NCBI GenBank assembly: GCA_963678675.1
Contig: OY783192.1
Span: forward strand, 17,385,005-17,449,004
Source: Xiphydria camelus
Taxonomy: Eukaryota; Arthropoda; Insecta; Hymenoptera; Xiphydriidae
Length of the DNA stretch: 64,000 bases
Direction: 5' to 3'
The position numbers and the translations under genes were made by a program. This document shows positions 1-11,292 of the stretch, in pieces; within the stretch, counting starts at the first letter, position 1; every line of letters begins with the position of its first letter. The notes under the pieces were generated by a model. That model was not told the origin of the DNA, did not search any database, and saw only the letters and a program-made list of their open reading frames with translations.

Positions 1-125
1 GTGACAGTAAAGGCGAGAGGGATACAAACCCTTTTGGCGTCCAGTAGTTCATTGAAAAATCGAGAAGACGAGCGTTTATTGAAACGTGTGAACGAGATTT
101 CTGTACGAGAGGAACACACTTCTTC
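1..125 (+). pseudogene. Fragment of a cysteine-rich repetitive gene family (N-terminal region)
   Basis: The first ~110 bases translate on the plus strand, from the window edge, into a segment nearly identical to residues 14-50 of the minus-strand gene at 130-1505; both contain VKARGIQTLLAS and LLKRVNE. The frame is open to the window edge, so the copy continues outside. Around 115-165 it stops matching and meets the downstream end of the minus-strand copy head-on. I read this as one half of an inverted duplication or a rearranged repeat. Function unknown; see the next entry. Confidence 0.6.
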
Positions 126-129
126 CTAT

Positions 130-1505
130 ATGCATCTAGGCAGTACCGTTTGTCTTTAAGAATTACAGTTTTCAAAAGACTCGGGGATAACAGTATTTAC
201 ATCGTAGAGAAAGTCATCTGAGGGTGGCAATGCAGTCGTGTCCAAAGATTGTGCACTAATATCTTCTCGTATTACATCAGCAGCTGCCTTAACCACACGT
301 AATCTCTCTTGTTGAGGATCTGAATATTGATCATTGTATCAAGCCGATGTCAGAATTTTGTGTCCGGTATTTTTAAAACAAACAACGGTTTTTTCTTAAG
401 CTTTTCGACAATTACAGTATCCTCTCCATACTTCTTAAACAGATGATTTTTTATTGTTCGATTATCGGGGTTTTCCCCTTCTATCTGGCTAACCAGTTCA
501 TCCAGAGAAAACTGACATTCTTCTGACAATGCGTTCTCTTAGAGATGTGCAATAGTATCTTATGTCATTAGGCGGTAATCCGAGGTTTTTTCAGACTGTG
601 TTTAATTAGGTCGGCGAGCCTCGTATCACCGTGTCTTGTGTTACGACCTAAACATAGTCTTAAAAATCCGAGGATTTTAGCCGAATGACATATACTATTT
701 TTCCTCACGAATGCCCATTTCTCAAAACAAAACAAACAGCAGTATACACGGCTCATTTCAGTTGCGTTTATCAGTTTGGAAAAAGGACCCACTTCGGACT
801 AAGCAATCTTTTGACAGCCTGCGGACTCCCGGTCGGTGTCACGCGGGAAAAACGCCATCTTACGGTCTAAAAATAGGCTGGAAAAGGCCTCGAAATGGGC
901 ATGAGTAAGGAAAACATTTGTTCCATGGCATCCTCAATCGTGGTGTGCTTACGACCTCCCCTCTTCACATCTTCTTCTGTTGGTGGTAATTAGAGTTTCT
1001 TTTGGCAACATCGGTGATATCTCGCGTCTACTGTTACTAAGTCAGTTTCAGAAATGCGATCTTTAATTTTTTAAATCCACTCATCACCTCGTTTTTTTAC
1101 TGCTCTCAACATTTTTACACCAAGATCAACTTTTTCCACAATAATGACGTTGTTTCTTTTTGTTGGGTTTTTTCTCTTCTCAGCCTCGATGAACTGTTCT
1201 GTAATTCTATTTCCATATAGAAAACAGTGCTCTCTGAAATGAAACTTTTCACCCATCGATTTTGTAAGACTTGTATCTTTTGATTTCACAACTATTTCTC
1301 CACGACGAACTGCTGCTGCTATCAACTTGGGGTCGTTGTACCTTTTCTGGCAAGCAGTATGCACAGATACCTCGTTCACACGTTTCAATAAACGCTCTTC
1401 TTGATTTTTCAATGAAATATTGGACGCCAGAAGGGTTTGTATCCCTCTCGCCTTTACTGTCACCACTTCACCCTCATTCAAACTCCCGCGACAAATAAAA
1501 CACAA
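130..1505 (-). pseudogene. Degraded N-terminal half of an arthropod cysteine-rich multi-domain gene family
   Basis: Translation starts at 1505 and gives 144 residues with a CxxC (CFICRGSL) and a later HxxC (HTACQKRY) that look like a zinc-binding module. After a stop near 1073 the same protein continues past further stops (VDARYHRCCQKKL, then SEECQFSLDELVSQIEG, then a shifted frame with ERLRVVKAAADVIRED). These blocks, in this order, resemble a long uncharacterised protein family found in many copies in arthropod and cnidarian genomes; this is from memory, not a search. Two short inverted-repeat insertions (one at 561-692) interrupt the gene. Stops, frameshifts and insertions make it a pseudogene. 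The family may be mobile; no catalytic motif is visible here. Confidence 0.6.
561..692. mobile_element. 132-bp palindromic MITE inside the cysteine-rich pseudogene
   Basis: The ends read TATGTCATTAGGCGG at the left and, in reverse complement, TATGTCATTCGGC at the right. The arms pair through CCGAGG, the AGACT block and GGTCG. It splits the minus-strand pseudogene. A diverged fragment of the same element lies at 48336-48428, which supports a mobile family. Confidence 0.65.
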
Positions 1506-2086
1506 ACTTTTGCCGAAGTCCCGGACTCTGACATTCTAAATAAATGAGTATAACTGGCCAATAGAATAGGATATTATCTAGGCTTATTCTACCTATATAT
1601 AAGTCCTGATTTGGGTCCCAATAAAACCATTATAAACGGCAAAAACGCCGATTGAAAAATCCAACTCAACGAATTAGCAAGTAATAGAAATAAAACTTCA
1701 CAAACATAAATACTTCTAAAAATGATAAAATTTGGTTAAAAATCGTGTCTTGAAAAATTGGCCAAATTTTGAAAAGATGTATCTCCGAAACTATTGGACC
1801 TACAATAACCGTTCAGGTCTCAAATTATTGCAAATTTAATCTACTTCAAAAATGATTTAATGATCTTTTATGAAAAACCAGTCCTTCCGGGTCAAAATCA
1901 ACGAAAACTGAAAAAATGTCAAAAATTTCGAGATTTTCTTCATTTTTTACGATGACCCGGTCGTCTGTCGAGGTCGAAAACTTGGATTTAATATTGCCTT
2001 TTCATCATAAACAACATATCAAAAAATCAAGAATACCTGATTTGACGCAGCGTTCACCCCCTTTTCATGTTTAATTTGACTGTACT
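1506..2086. other. AT-rich spacer, nothing recognised
   Basis: No open frame of note and no clear repeat structure. It separates the minus-strand N-terminal and plus-strand C-terminal pieces of the cysteine-rich family, which in an intact gene should be co-oriented. Confidence 0.5.
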
Positions 2087-2477
2087 AAGAGGAGTAAGAC
2101 TGGACTTATTCCAGTGACAACAACTACAGATCCTGCTCCGGAAGCACTCCTCAAATTCATTTCCTGCAGATGCAAAAAAGGATGTGGTCCAGCATGTGGC
2201 TGTAGAAAGACGGGTTTAAAATGCTCCATCATTTGCATGCACTGCAATGGAGACTGAAAATATCACCGAAATTCCGATTGACGAGGAAATCGAAGATGAA
2301 ACCCAGACCGCCGTTAACTATCTTCTCGCTACTGAAGATGGTGAGGAAGAGGAGGATACCGAAGAGGCTGCCGAAGAGGAGGATATCGAAGAGGACGATG
2401 ACACTCAACCAATCCCAGAAATTGACATTGATCAACCTGGTCCTTCCAGAGCATCCAAACGATCAAGAATAGTTTAA
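2087..2477 (+). pseudogene. C-terminal cysteine-rich tail of the same repetitive family
   Basis: The plus strand reads LLKFISCRCKKGCGPACGCR followed by KTGLKCSIICMHCNGD and a stop at 2255-2257. This dense Cys pattern resembles a CXC/tesmin-like tail and matches the C-terminus I expect for the family at 130-1505. A one-base shift at ~2247 reopens an acidic frame (ENITEIPIDEEIEDE onwards, to 2477). I infer that a single-base indel created the stop. Its orientation is opposite to the N-terminal piece, so the locus is rearranged as well as mutated. Confidence 0.5.
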
Positions 2478-2708
2478 AAAGATACTTGTGGAGTAGGCCT
2501 ACTGGGGAAACCACAATAAAAAAAACGCGCCGTTTACTCTACCTCATGGTGGTGTGAAAACGAGTATAATTGATTACTAGTAGATAATTCGTAAATAATA
2601 CGATTTTAAGAAATATGCCCCACTTTGATATAATATAGCTCAGAAACCATTTGTTTAATAAAAAAATGTTTCAGACAAAACTTACAGAGAATGGAGTCCT
2701 CTACAATT

Positions 2709-2892
2709 TTTGTAATAAGTACTTTTTGGATGGAAGCAACCAAAAAGGAGATAATACCAAAAAATTGATTTTCGCCGCCATTTTGTTAAAAAACCGTCGG
2801 CGGCGGTTTGTTAAAATGGCGGCGAAAATAAATTTTTTGGTATTATCTCCTTTTTGGTTGCTTCCATCCAAAAAGTACTTATTACAAAGATT
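2709..2892. mobile_element. Near-perfect palindrome (foldback MITE)
   Basis: The left arm starts GTAATAAGTACTTTTTGGAT and the right arm ends with its reverse complement near 2890. The arms pair through GCAACCAAAAAGGAGATAAT and GGCGGCG around a centre near 2800. The transcript would form a ~90-bp stem. No coding potential. Confidence 0.75.
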
Positions 2893-2904
2893 TTTCCATC
2901 CAAA

Positions 2905-5900
2905 TCCTGGAAAAATAGTCAAATCGATTCAAATTATTATTCCTATATATTTTTGAGGTCACTGAATCCAAATCCGATATCCGTTTGATCCGACAAGGTC
3001 AAATTCAAGGTCATTTGAAGGTAAAATATATTTATTCTGCCAAAAATGAATGTTTGACTGCAGATTCTGAAAGAACGGGAAATTTTACGTCTAGATATGT
3101 ATTCAATTTTGTTGATAACATAACCCCCAAGGTCATTTCAAGGTCCAATCTAGCAAAAATGTTCTAATCTAAAGTCCAAGCTGACCCCCTCCATGGGAGT
3201 GCCGGTCGACGTGTTTCCACTCATAGGGCGCCGGGTCGCGCGTGGAGTGGATAGCGGAGCTTCGATCGCGCCGGCTCGGGTCTGTAGTAAGAGAGGCCGT
3301 GACGGAGCGGTCAGTCGGAAGGCTGTCGCCTATGGCGGTTTCCTAGCTCTCTCGTGTCTTCAATGCATTACCGCGGATCGGCGTCCATGACCGAATGATC
3401 CGTTGAGCGGTACACGTCTTTGACGTTTAAAAGACGCGGAGGTCTGTTTGGGGATCTGCCAAGTTTTTTTTCCATGCATCAACTCACTCAGTTCCGAGCG
3501 AGAATAAATCTGTTCTCGTACCGCAAAATAAATTTTGAAATCCAGTCACGTGATCTCTCAATTCAAGTGAATTGGCGCTCATCGTTGTAAATTTGATACA
3601 GCGAATATGTGTGGTGTGCCTGCACCCAGGGTACCTCCACGCGGTGACGGCGGGCAACGGTTTTTTTATTGTTTATTTTTCCGGCAAAATCCCTGGTTCT
3701 CACAAGGAACCCCAGTATCGGCGGTTGGTCTGGGTAAGCAAGCGGGCCCGCAATCGTCGTCATCAAGCGACCGCAGCTCTGCATTGGTGGAAAACTTGGC
3801 TACTGTAGAGTCTATCACTACAAGTTCGGATCACATATGCAATAAGGATCCAGATTCATTTTGCTATATTTGTGGTAAGTATGAAGCATCAAAGAATCGC
3901 AAACGTATTTCAGAGCGTATAAGGAATATGTATACCTAAGGATTGTTTTGATTTGAACATGATAGATGAAGGTAATGATTGGGTACCACACATCATTTGT
4001 GCTTCTTGTAACACAATGTTTCATCGTTATGATAAATCTCGAGACAAGAAATATCTCAATTTTCTTATACCAATACATTGGACCAAAGCGCAATCTAGAA
4101 AAGATTGTTATTTCTGCAAAACATATCTAACTGGGTACAATATGAAAAATAAATCACATATAAAGTATGCTAACGTTACGAGTGTCATACTACCTGTTAT
4201 TTCCAACGAGGCAATACAAACAAACGGAATTTTAGTTCAGATGGGATGGAAATAGACGAGATTAAAGCAAACGTTGAAAAAGAAATTATAGATCAGCGTA
4301 GAGATTGTGTAAATGAGGATGAACAGTACGATGATAATAATAGAGATAAGAGCTATAGGTATGAGTGGAACTGATAGCGAAGATGAAAGTTACACGAGTG
4401 AAAATGAAACTGATAATGACGATGAGAGATATATGAGCGGAAACGAAAGTGGCAGCGAAGATGGCCAAACGAATGATGAAGAAAGTGAAACTGAAGATGA
4501 TTCTCATGAATACGTTCCAACGGGTTGTAAGAATAAAAAGCCTCAATTGTTCTCACAGGAAGAACTGAACGATTTCATTCGTAACATGGGATTGCCGAAA
4601 GATGTTGCCGAGTACTGTGCTTCTACGTTTAAAAAGAGAAATCTGCTGAAGAAGAAAACGAAGGTAACGTTTTACAGAACAAGAGAAAAAAAATGTAGGA
4701 GCTTTTTCTCTCGTAATTCAAATAAGTTTCTATTGTAATAATGTCAAAGGATTAATCGACGAATTAAAGCCCGATGCTTATAGTGCTGATCAATGGAGAC
4801 TTTTGATCGATTCTAGTAAACGTAGTCTCAAAGCAGTCTTACTCCACAATACTAATGTATACGCACCAATACCAGTTGCGGATTCGACTGTTATGAATGA
4901 ATCGTATGAATGTTTGAAAACTCTGTTACCAGCAATAAAATATGATGACCACAAATGGCAAGTTTGCGGAGATTTTAAAATCCTCACAATGATTCTGGGA
5001 CAGCAATCTGGCTATACAAAAAAACCGTGTTATCTTTATAAATTGGATAGTAGAGATAAACAAAATCATTACGTGAAAAAGTTTTGGGAACCTAGAACAT
5101 CCTTCGTTGTAAGATCCGATAATATCTTACAGCAGCCGTTGATAGATTCAACGAAGGTATTGATACCTCCATTACATATAAAGTTAGGACTCATAAAACA
5201 ATTCGTCAAAGCGTTGAATAAAGAAAGCGATTGTTACAAATACTTACGAGATCAATTTCCAGGTCTATCTGATGCTAAAGTAGGCGCGGGAGTATTCGAT
5301 GGACCTCAGATCAGAAAAATGTTTAGAGACAATCACTTCGTAACTCAAATGAGCTCTATTGAGAAGAATGCGTGGGTCAGCTGCAAGAAAGTATGTAGTA
5401 ATTTTCTAGGCAATCATAAGAGCTCGGACTACAACAAAATAATATCTGACATGGTTGAGAATTTCAGGAGATTGGGATGTAACATGAGTTTAAAATTACA
5501 TATGATGGGCAGTCATGTGGACGAATTTCTAGATAACGTTGGCAATTTCAGTGAAGAACAAGGAGAACGTTTCCACCAAGATTTTAAAGATGTAGAACGA
5601 AGATTTCAGAGTAGATGGGATGAAAACATGATGGCAGATTTCTGTTGGATGTTGCAGAGAGAAAGCGCGGAAAAAGGAAAAAACGCAAGAGAAATCCCTT
5701 GCACAGATCTTTTGAGAATAAACGAGTACGTTATAAGAGAAGGCGAAACGATGAAAAAGTAGCAGAGTGAAATACAAAATACACGTTCCAGCGACTCCAA
5801 AAATATAACGGAGTGATGATGCGAAAAGATTTGAACATTTTTGCTGGATTTGACCTTGAACTGAACTTGACCCTGACATACTGGTGGCAAACGAACCTCG

Positions 5901-6262
5901 GATTCTAATTCAGTGACCTCGAAAACATATTGACGTGGTAGTTTATTCTCGTGAAGACACATTTTCTCATTTTTGCAATTGTCACATGAACCTTCCATAC
6001 AATAATATAAAGTGACCTTGAAATGACCTTACGGGTTATGTCATCAAACAAATTGGATACATATCTAGACGTAAAATTTCCCGTTCTTTCAGAATCTGCA
6101 GTACAAAAATTCATTTTTGGGAGAATAAATACAATTGACCTTGAAATGACCTTGAATTTGACCTTGTCGGATCAAACGGACATCGGGTTTGGATTCAGCA
6201 ACCCCAAAAATATATAGGAATAATAATTTGAATCGATTTGACTATTTTTCCAGGACTTGACC
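2905..6262. mobile_element. Element with ~245-bp terminal inverted repeats enclosing a transposase-like gene
   Basis: The segment 2905-3150 recurs in reverse complement at about 6013-6258. The matching blocks include AAATAGTCAAATCGATTCAA, GAATCCAAATCCGATATCCG and GAACGGGAAATTTTACGTCT. Between them lies the broken gene at 3607-5762. The arms carry repeats of TCAAGGTCA. Two more diverged modules of the same arm lie outside at about 5850-5925 and 6265-6345, so the right end is modular. A relative with the same theme is at 47011-48251. The element class is not assigned. Confidence 0.6.
3607..5762 (+). pseudogene. Broken member of a widespread transposase-like repetitive family
   Basis: Four open segments follow one another with frame changes near 3939, 4255 and 4738. 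They are a Cys-rich front (DSFCYICGKYEASKNRK; later HIICASCNTMFHR and DCYFCKTYL), an acidic linker (4370-4510), an LFSQEELNDFIRNMGLPKD block, and a 319-codon C-terminal part from 4803 to 5762. The last part carries SLKAVLLHN, ICGD-like VCGDFKILTM, LGQQSGYTK, PPLHIKLGLIKQFVKAL, NFLGNHKS and SEEQGERFHQD. From memory these blocks recur in many arthropod and Hydra proteins of unknown function and are probably transposon-derived. The inverted repeats flanking the gene support that. No DDE triad can be assigned with confidence. Confidence 0.6.
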
Positions 6263-6277
6263 TTGAAATGACCTTGA
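5851..6277. repeat. Iterated TGACCTTGA / TCAAGGTCA motifs
   Basis: Exact TGACCTTGA lies at 5851-5859, 6013-6021, 6136-6144, 6147-6155, 6258-6266 and 6269-6277. The last two pairs are 11 bp apart. The left arm has TCAAGGTCA at ~3005 plus near matches at ~2993, 3131 and 3140. The motif equals the extended nuclear-receptor half-site bound by FTZ-F1/ERR-type receptors; functional binding is untested. Confidence 0.6.
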
Positions 6278-7109
6278 ACGTGACGTGATGGAGACAAACG
6301 GATACCGGATTCGGATTCAGCGACCTCAAAAACATAAAGATATATTGGTCTGGTTCCGGGAACAGGGACTTTTTTTTTGTGTGCCTGTGTTATCGACAAC
6401 TCCCCGCTTTGCCCCGCTCCTCACTTTGCCGCTCCTTCCCCTACACTGGTTCTTGTGTCCACCGTAATAGGCTATTTGACTACTATTGAGAAACCATCAG
6501 AAATGGTTTATTATATAATTTTGTACAAGCTGTATGAATATTTCTAATGAAATAAGCAATATATTCACTAAAAATCGAGGAACAAATTTAAATAGCTAAA
6601 AAAGCGCCAAAAACGACAAGCTAGCGGCCTCTATAATCACGTGATCCCTCTCTCTGATGTCACATAATTGTAAATACAAATGAACGTCAAGCAGCAGCTG
6701 TCAGCTCTTTGAAAATAAACCAAATTGTTAAAAAACAATGAGCTACAAGTGGTGTGCAGTGCCAAAATGTTCAAATACTTCTATAAAGACTCCGGAAAAA
6801 ATGTTTGTATGTGTTCCAACAAATGCTGAAATGCGAAAAAAGTGGTTGCAACTCACTCGGCGAAATCCCAGAGATATAGCGGCAAAAAGAAGGGCTTTTT
6901 TCTGTGAGGACCACTTTAATGTAAGTAAATGACAAATGTTTTAATGTTAATAACATACATTTAGTAGCTTTATTATAAGACTTCTATGTTTAAGTACAGT
7001 TAAAGCATCAGATAAATTCGTACACTTTCTACCATCAGTAAGCTGTGCAATGTCTGACAGTAATGTAAACAAATAAACTTATAAACTTAACCCTAGTGTT
7101 TCAGAGTAA

Positions 7110-7414
7110 CCCAGATAGAAAAGTATCCTCCTGAATTGCGGTACAATGCCACGGTACAAATATCAGGTTCTACCGACACGACGTACTTCGACAAGGTCTG
7201 CATCAACTTTGGCGGTGTATTGGCGGCACTGCACTAATCCTGTGGCACACTTTTCTACATTATTATGGTAGTATAGCTGTATAGCGTTCCAGTAATATAC
7301 GGTCTTCCTGTACTGACAGTATACAAACACGACGTGCTTCGACAAGATCTGCACCAACTTTGGCAGTATATTGACGGCACTGCACTAATCCTGTGGCACA
7401 CTTTTCTATCTGGG
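7110..7414. mobile_element. MITE with CCCAGATAGAAAAG ends in the transposase intron
   Basis: The left end CCCAGATAGAAAAGTATCC matches the reverse complement of the right end. Inside are two direct ~90-bp copies (about 7168-7255 and 7328-7410), both containing CACTGCACTAATCCTGTGGC. It lies wholly within intron 1 of the THAP transposase gene. Confidence 0.65.
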
Positions 7415-7468
7415 AAAATATCAAATTTTACCAGGACTGTAATCAGGGGGAGTTATTTATTACTTTAT

Positions 7469-7605
7469 AGGTTCATTCCAACTAACACGAGAACTGGTTC
7501 TGAACTCGACGGAGTGTGCACAGTCTGATCTAGCCGTCCCAAAAGTCAGACTGTGCACACTCCGTCGAGTTCAGAACCAGTTCTCGTGTTAGTTGGAACG
7601 AACCT
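7469..7605. repeat. 137-bp near-perfect hairpin in the same intron
   Basis: The arms AGGTTCATTCCAACTAACAC ... and their reverse complement enclose a ~10-base loop near TAGCCGTCCC. Pairing is nearly perfect over ~60 bp. It is probably a foldback MITE. Confidence 0.75.
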
Positions 7606-7823
7606 TGTATATTGTATAATAAAAACATAACCACATTTTTCAATTTCATGTTATATAATTGCAGATAGAGAAAGATATGGCAAACTATACTCAATACAAA
7701 ATGGGATTCAGCCAGAGAATTGTTATGGTAACTGGTGCTTTGCCATCAAAGTTTGATTGTCAACAGGATCGTAAAAGAAGACTGAATGAACCAAATACTT
7801 CTTGGGCTGGCTTTGTTAAAAGA

Positions 7824-8100
7824 CAAACAATCAATCTTCAAGAACAAACAATCGATTTTCCAGAACAAACGATCGATCTTCCAGAACAAACTATCGATCT
7901 TCAAGAACAAACAATCGATTTTCCAGAACAAACGATCGATCTTCCAGAACAAACTATCGATCTTCAAGAACAAACTATCGATTTTCCAGAACAAACGATC
8001 GATCTTCCAGAACAAACTATCGATCTTCAAGAACAAACAATCGATCTTCCAGATCAAACGATCGATCTTCTAGAACAAACAATCGGTCTTCAAGAACAAG
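7824..8100 (+). repeat. 21-bp coding minisatellite, ~13 heptads
   Basis: The unit of about 21 bp encodes EQTIDLQ, EQTIDFP or EQTIDLP. The three variants alternate in a 63-bp higher-order order for three rounds and then drift (DQTIDLL, EQTIGLQ). It lies between the THAP module and the HTH/DDE part. Proline in most units argues against a continuous coiled coil, so a flexible spacer is likelier. Confidence 0.85.
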
Positions 8101-9862
8101 TAACTATATCACAACAATACCTTCAAAAAAGTAAAGAAGAAGTGTCAGGTAGAAAATAATATAATCATTAGACCGTAGTATGAAGGTATGTTATTTATAA
8201 TACTTATAAATTAGGATTAGGTGTTCAAAAACCTAAATTTCTATTGTACTTTTTCAGTGTCACGCAACTAGTAATAATAACAATAATAATAATAAACGTT
8301 GTTTATCATTACAGAATCACCACGAACATGTGACAAACAAACAGAAACAAACCCCAAAACAACTATGAATCAATCAATCCAAGTAAAACTGCATATATAT
8401 TATAGAAGTAAGGTTATACAAACAAGCATAGTAACACTAAACGCATCTACGTCACCTGTTAAACCGCCCACAACATCCACATTTACGTCTCCATTTAAGA
8501 TTATTGAGCCTTGTTATCAAACACCATCATTAAGTCAAATTACTAAAGTGAAGAAGAAAATGTTTATGCTTGAAGATGAAAAATTAGATAGTGATGTTTC
8601 TTGCTCCATATTAGCGTCTTCTTCTGGGGCTCCTTCATCATCTAAAGTTACAGACTCTGATAGCAGTATTACGGATGTAAATGTGGATGTTAAAAAACAG
8701 CAGTGTATCAAAAATACTCTACATCTAATCAGCAAAAAACCAATGATGTATGTTGGAATTCCAGAATCTTGATATTTCATTGTCCAGCTGATAAACGAGC
8801 ACACAAACATACCGATAGAACATATCTTGCTATGTTTAAAAAAAATCAGAATGAATACCACATTATCTGAAATTGAGGATAACTTTGGAATTTCGTTATC
8901 ATATGCAAGTAAAATATTTCTAAAAAGCATTCCAAAAATTGCTAGGGTCTTGCGACCATTTCTTGTAAAGTTGAATAAATGTGCAATAAAAAAAAATATT
9001 CCGCTTGCATTTCGACAAAATTACCATAAAGCTTAGTTGCATCATAGATTGTTTAGAAGTAGATATACAAAAGCTATCAAAGGCCCTTCATCAGGCATTA
9101 ACTTGGTCGGATTATAAAAAAGCCAATACTATCAAATATTTGATATCCTGTACCCCTAATGGCTTGGTTCATTATATTTCTCCTGGTTTTGATGGTAGAA
9201 TCAGCGATGTCACTCTTTTGGAAAATTGTTCATTTTTAGATGAATTTGAAGGAGGTGGTCATTTTATTTTAGCAGATAGAGGTTTTAAAAATGTGGAACA
9301 TCTACTTAATAAGAAAGGTATAAAACTGTTAAGACCACCTAGTGTTTCAGCTGGTTCAAAGTTGACTAAAGCAGACGTTCGTCAAACTAAAATCATTGCT
9401 AGCTTAAGAATTCACGTTGAACGAGTTATAAGGCGACTAAGAGAATTCCACATGCTGAAACAACTTTCTGTCATAAATACACACCCTTCGAGTACTTGAT
9501 TATAGCTTGTGCATTGTTAAATGTACAGGATTCTCTAATAAAGTAACTATAAAATTGGTATAAAAAATACAACTATCTATTTTTTACTTACCTATTCCGT
9601 ATGTCTGGATAGTAAATAAAACAGAGTCGTTGCAAAACAAAAACACTTATTAGTTCAAACACATAATTGCATGAAAATGTTACAGCAAAAATTATTATAA
9701 GTCATTAATGCTAGCATAAGGTCTAAAAGGATTTTTAAAAAAACATCAAAGAAACAAACTATCAATCTTTATTAATAACGATAAAAATACGTAATGTGAA
9801 AATGGGAAACAAAATAAAAATAAGCACAAAAAATATTACAAAAGTAGGTACTTACGTACAAA

Positions 9863-11292
9863 TTATTGTAAAGAAGTGCTACGGTACAAAATTTGATAAA
9901 TTTTACTTATCCAAAATGAAACTAAACTATTCAATAAATTTGTAACATAATCTTGGTCATAAGCCACAACAATAATTTCAACATTTTTGGTTACCTCAAA
10001 ATCATCATCAGCTATGCAAAAATAACATTTTTTAATACCTGTTGTGTACATTTGAAGATGTGTTTGAGCCAAATATTTGTTAGCGATGACTCCACATTTA
10101 CTGCATAATTTCTTTTTGCTTTTATGTTTGTCGGACACTTGATTTCAATGATCGCATCATTGCATATTCCATCTGGAGAGGCTGCAATCATGGGATGCTC
10201 CTATGAAATAAACAGTCCACATGATTTAAAAATTCCTTTTTTAATTTTTTCCTAGCCACTTTTCTCACAGATAGCTCCAGATTCCTGCCTCTTTTCATTG
10301 CAGCAGTATCGGCCATTTTAGCACCCAAGATTGCTGCTACCAAAGACCCCTCAGCAGTTTTACAACGGCTGACTTCATAGGCCTTTGATGCCGTTATACG
10401 GCCATACCTCAATTCATACCACAAGGTACTTTTAGATTGTTGTTTTGTGGCTTGGCTTATCAAAGCAACAGTGTCTTTGCTCAGAATTGCTCTCATCAGT
10501 TCTAGTAGTTTACCCACATCTTGTTTACATTCTTGACTTTGGTTCATTATGAAGTGATGCCACGAGTATTGTTTCATGTTGGTAATCTTATAGTCATTTT
10601 GATACTTTACCAACTCACAGTTTTCAATTTTCCTCTTCTTCGCTTCTTGCAAAAATTCTGAGAGGACATCACCATTATCTGCTCCTCTTGCTGCTGTGTT
10701 TCTCGACAGTTGTTCTGCAGTTATAAATTTGAGAGTAGTGCCTACTCTGGATAACAACGGTTTCTTCCAGTAACATTCGATGGAGGTACATGCAGGTTCC
10801 TCGCTTCTTCTGTGAGTCCACATTAAAAAGGCCACTGCGTGTTTACAGCCTCCTGCAGACGCTGCACAATCATGGCATCGGCAACTTACTATTTCTCTCT
10901 GGTTTTCATTTATTACCATAGGCAGAGAATATGACTTCTTATGCACTTTATGTTCAGGGCACATCTTACATTTCACTGTACAAATATCTGCCTCTCGACA
11001 TAGTTGAACGTAGCCAATAGCGTCGTCTCCATATGATTCTCGTGCAGATATAAATTAAAAATAACATTTATGATTGATACAAAATTGCAAACATACTTTT
11101 CCACGAATATTTTATGAATTAATAATGAAAATAAACTAGTAGGTAAATATTCAGGTATACTTACATTGCAGTTTTCACGTTTTTAAGTTTAGCACCATAG
11201 AAATCTGGATTGTCTTTAAAAAATAGAGCAACCATTAAGGCGTCTATTTTGGGAAGGTTTCCGCTGTCGGCCTGTACAAAGTTACTATCCAT
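9863..11292 (-). pseudogene. SWIM zinc finger + YqaJ-like nuclease gene of the ISL2EU-like element
   Basis: A first exon begins at 11292 (MDSNFVQADSGNLPKIDALM ...) and ends at a GTAAGT donor near 11165. The next segment (from ~11046) gives GYVQLCREADICTVKCKMC, then a SWIM finger CRCHDCAASAGGCKH. Further on, WYELRYGRITASKAYEVSRC is the typical N-terminal YqaJ motif. SPDG and EIKCPT near 10150 are the active-site region, followed by the tail to 9863. Between 10185 and 10215 the frame shifts and a TAG interrupts GLFIS-EHPM. The acceptor of the second exon also does not fit the phase of the first, so it is probably inactive. YqaJ-type nucleases accompany ISL2EU transposases; their role in transposition is not established. 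Confidence 0.7.

Larger units (their letters stand above)
6738..9545 (+). pseudogene. THAP-domain DDE transposase (ISL2EU/PIF-like), nearly intact
   Basis: Exon 1 (6738-6920) encodes a C2CH THAP finger: CAVPKCSN, KMFVCVP, a KKW and CEDHF, then a GTAAGT donor. Exon 2 (7665-8148) completes the THAP region (YTQYKMGF, KFDCQQDR) and then holds a heptad minisatellite. Exon 3 (from 8315) joins in phase. It carries an HTH_Tnp_4-like segment (LCLKKIRMNTTLSEIEDNFG, then SLSYASKIF) and a DDE_Tnp_4-like core with IIDCLE, GRISDVTLLENC, LADRGFK and HVERVIRRLREF as likely catalytic D, D and E regions. Lesions: TGA at 8770-8772 where Trp is expected, a one-base shift near 9030, and another near 9482 before the tail FEYLIIACALLN. 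It cuts and inserts the element; this copy is probably inactive. Confidence 0.75.

Noticed and set aside
7746..8073. Additional open frames with IFKNKQSIFQNK or IDCLFLKIDSLFWK repeats
   Set aside because: They arise from the 21-bp minisatellite being stop-free in several frames; only the frame joined to the THAP and HTH parts makes sense.
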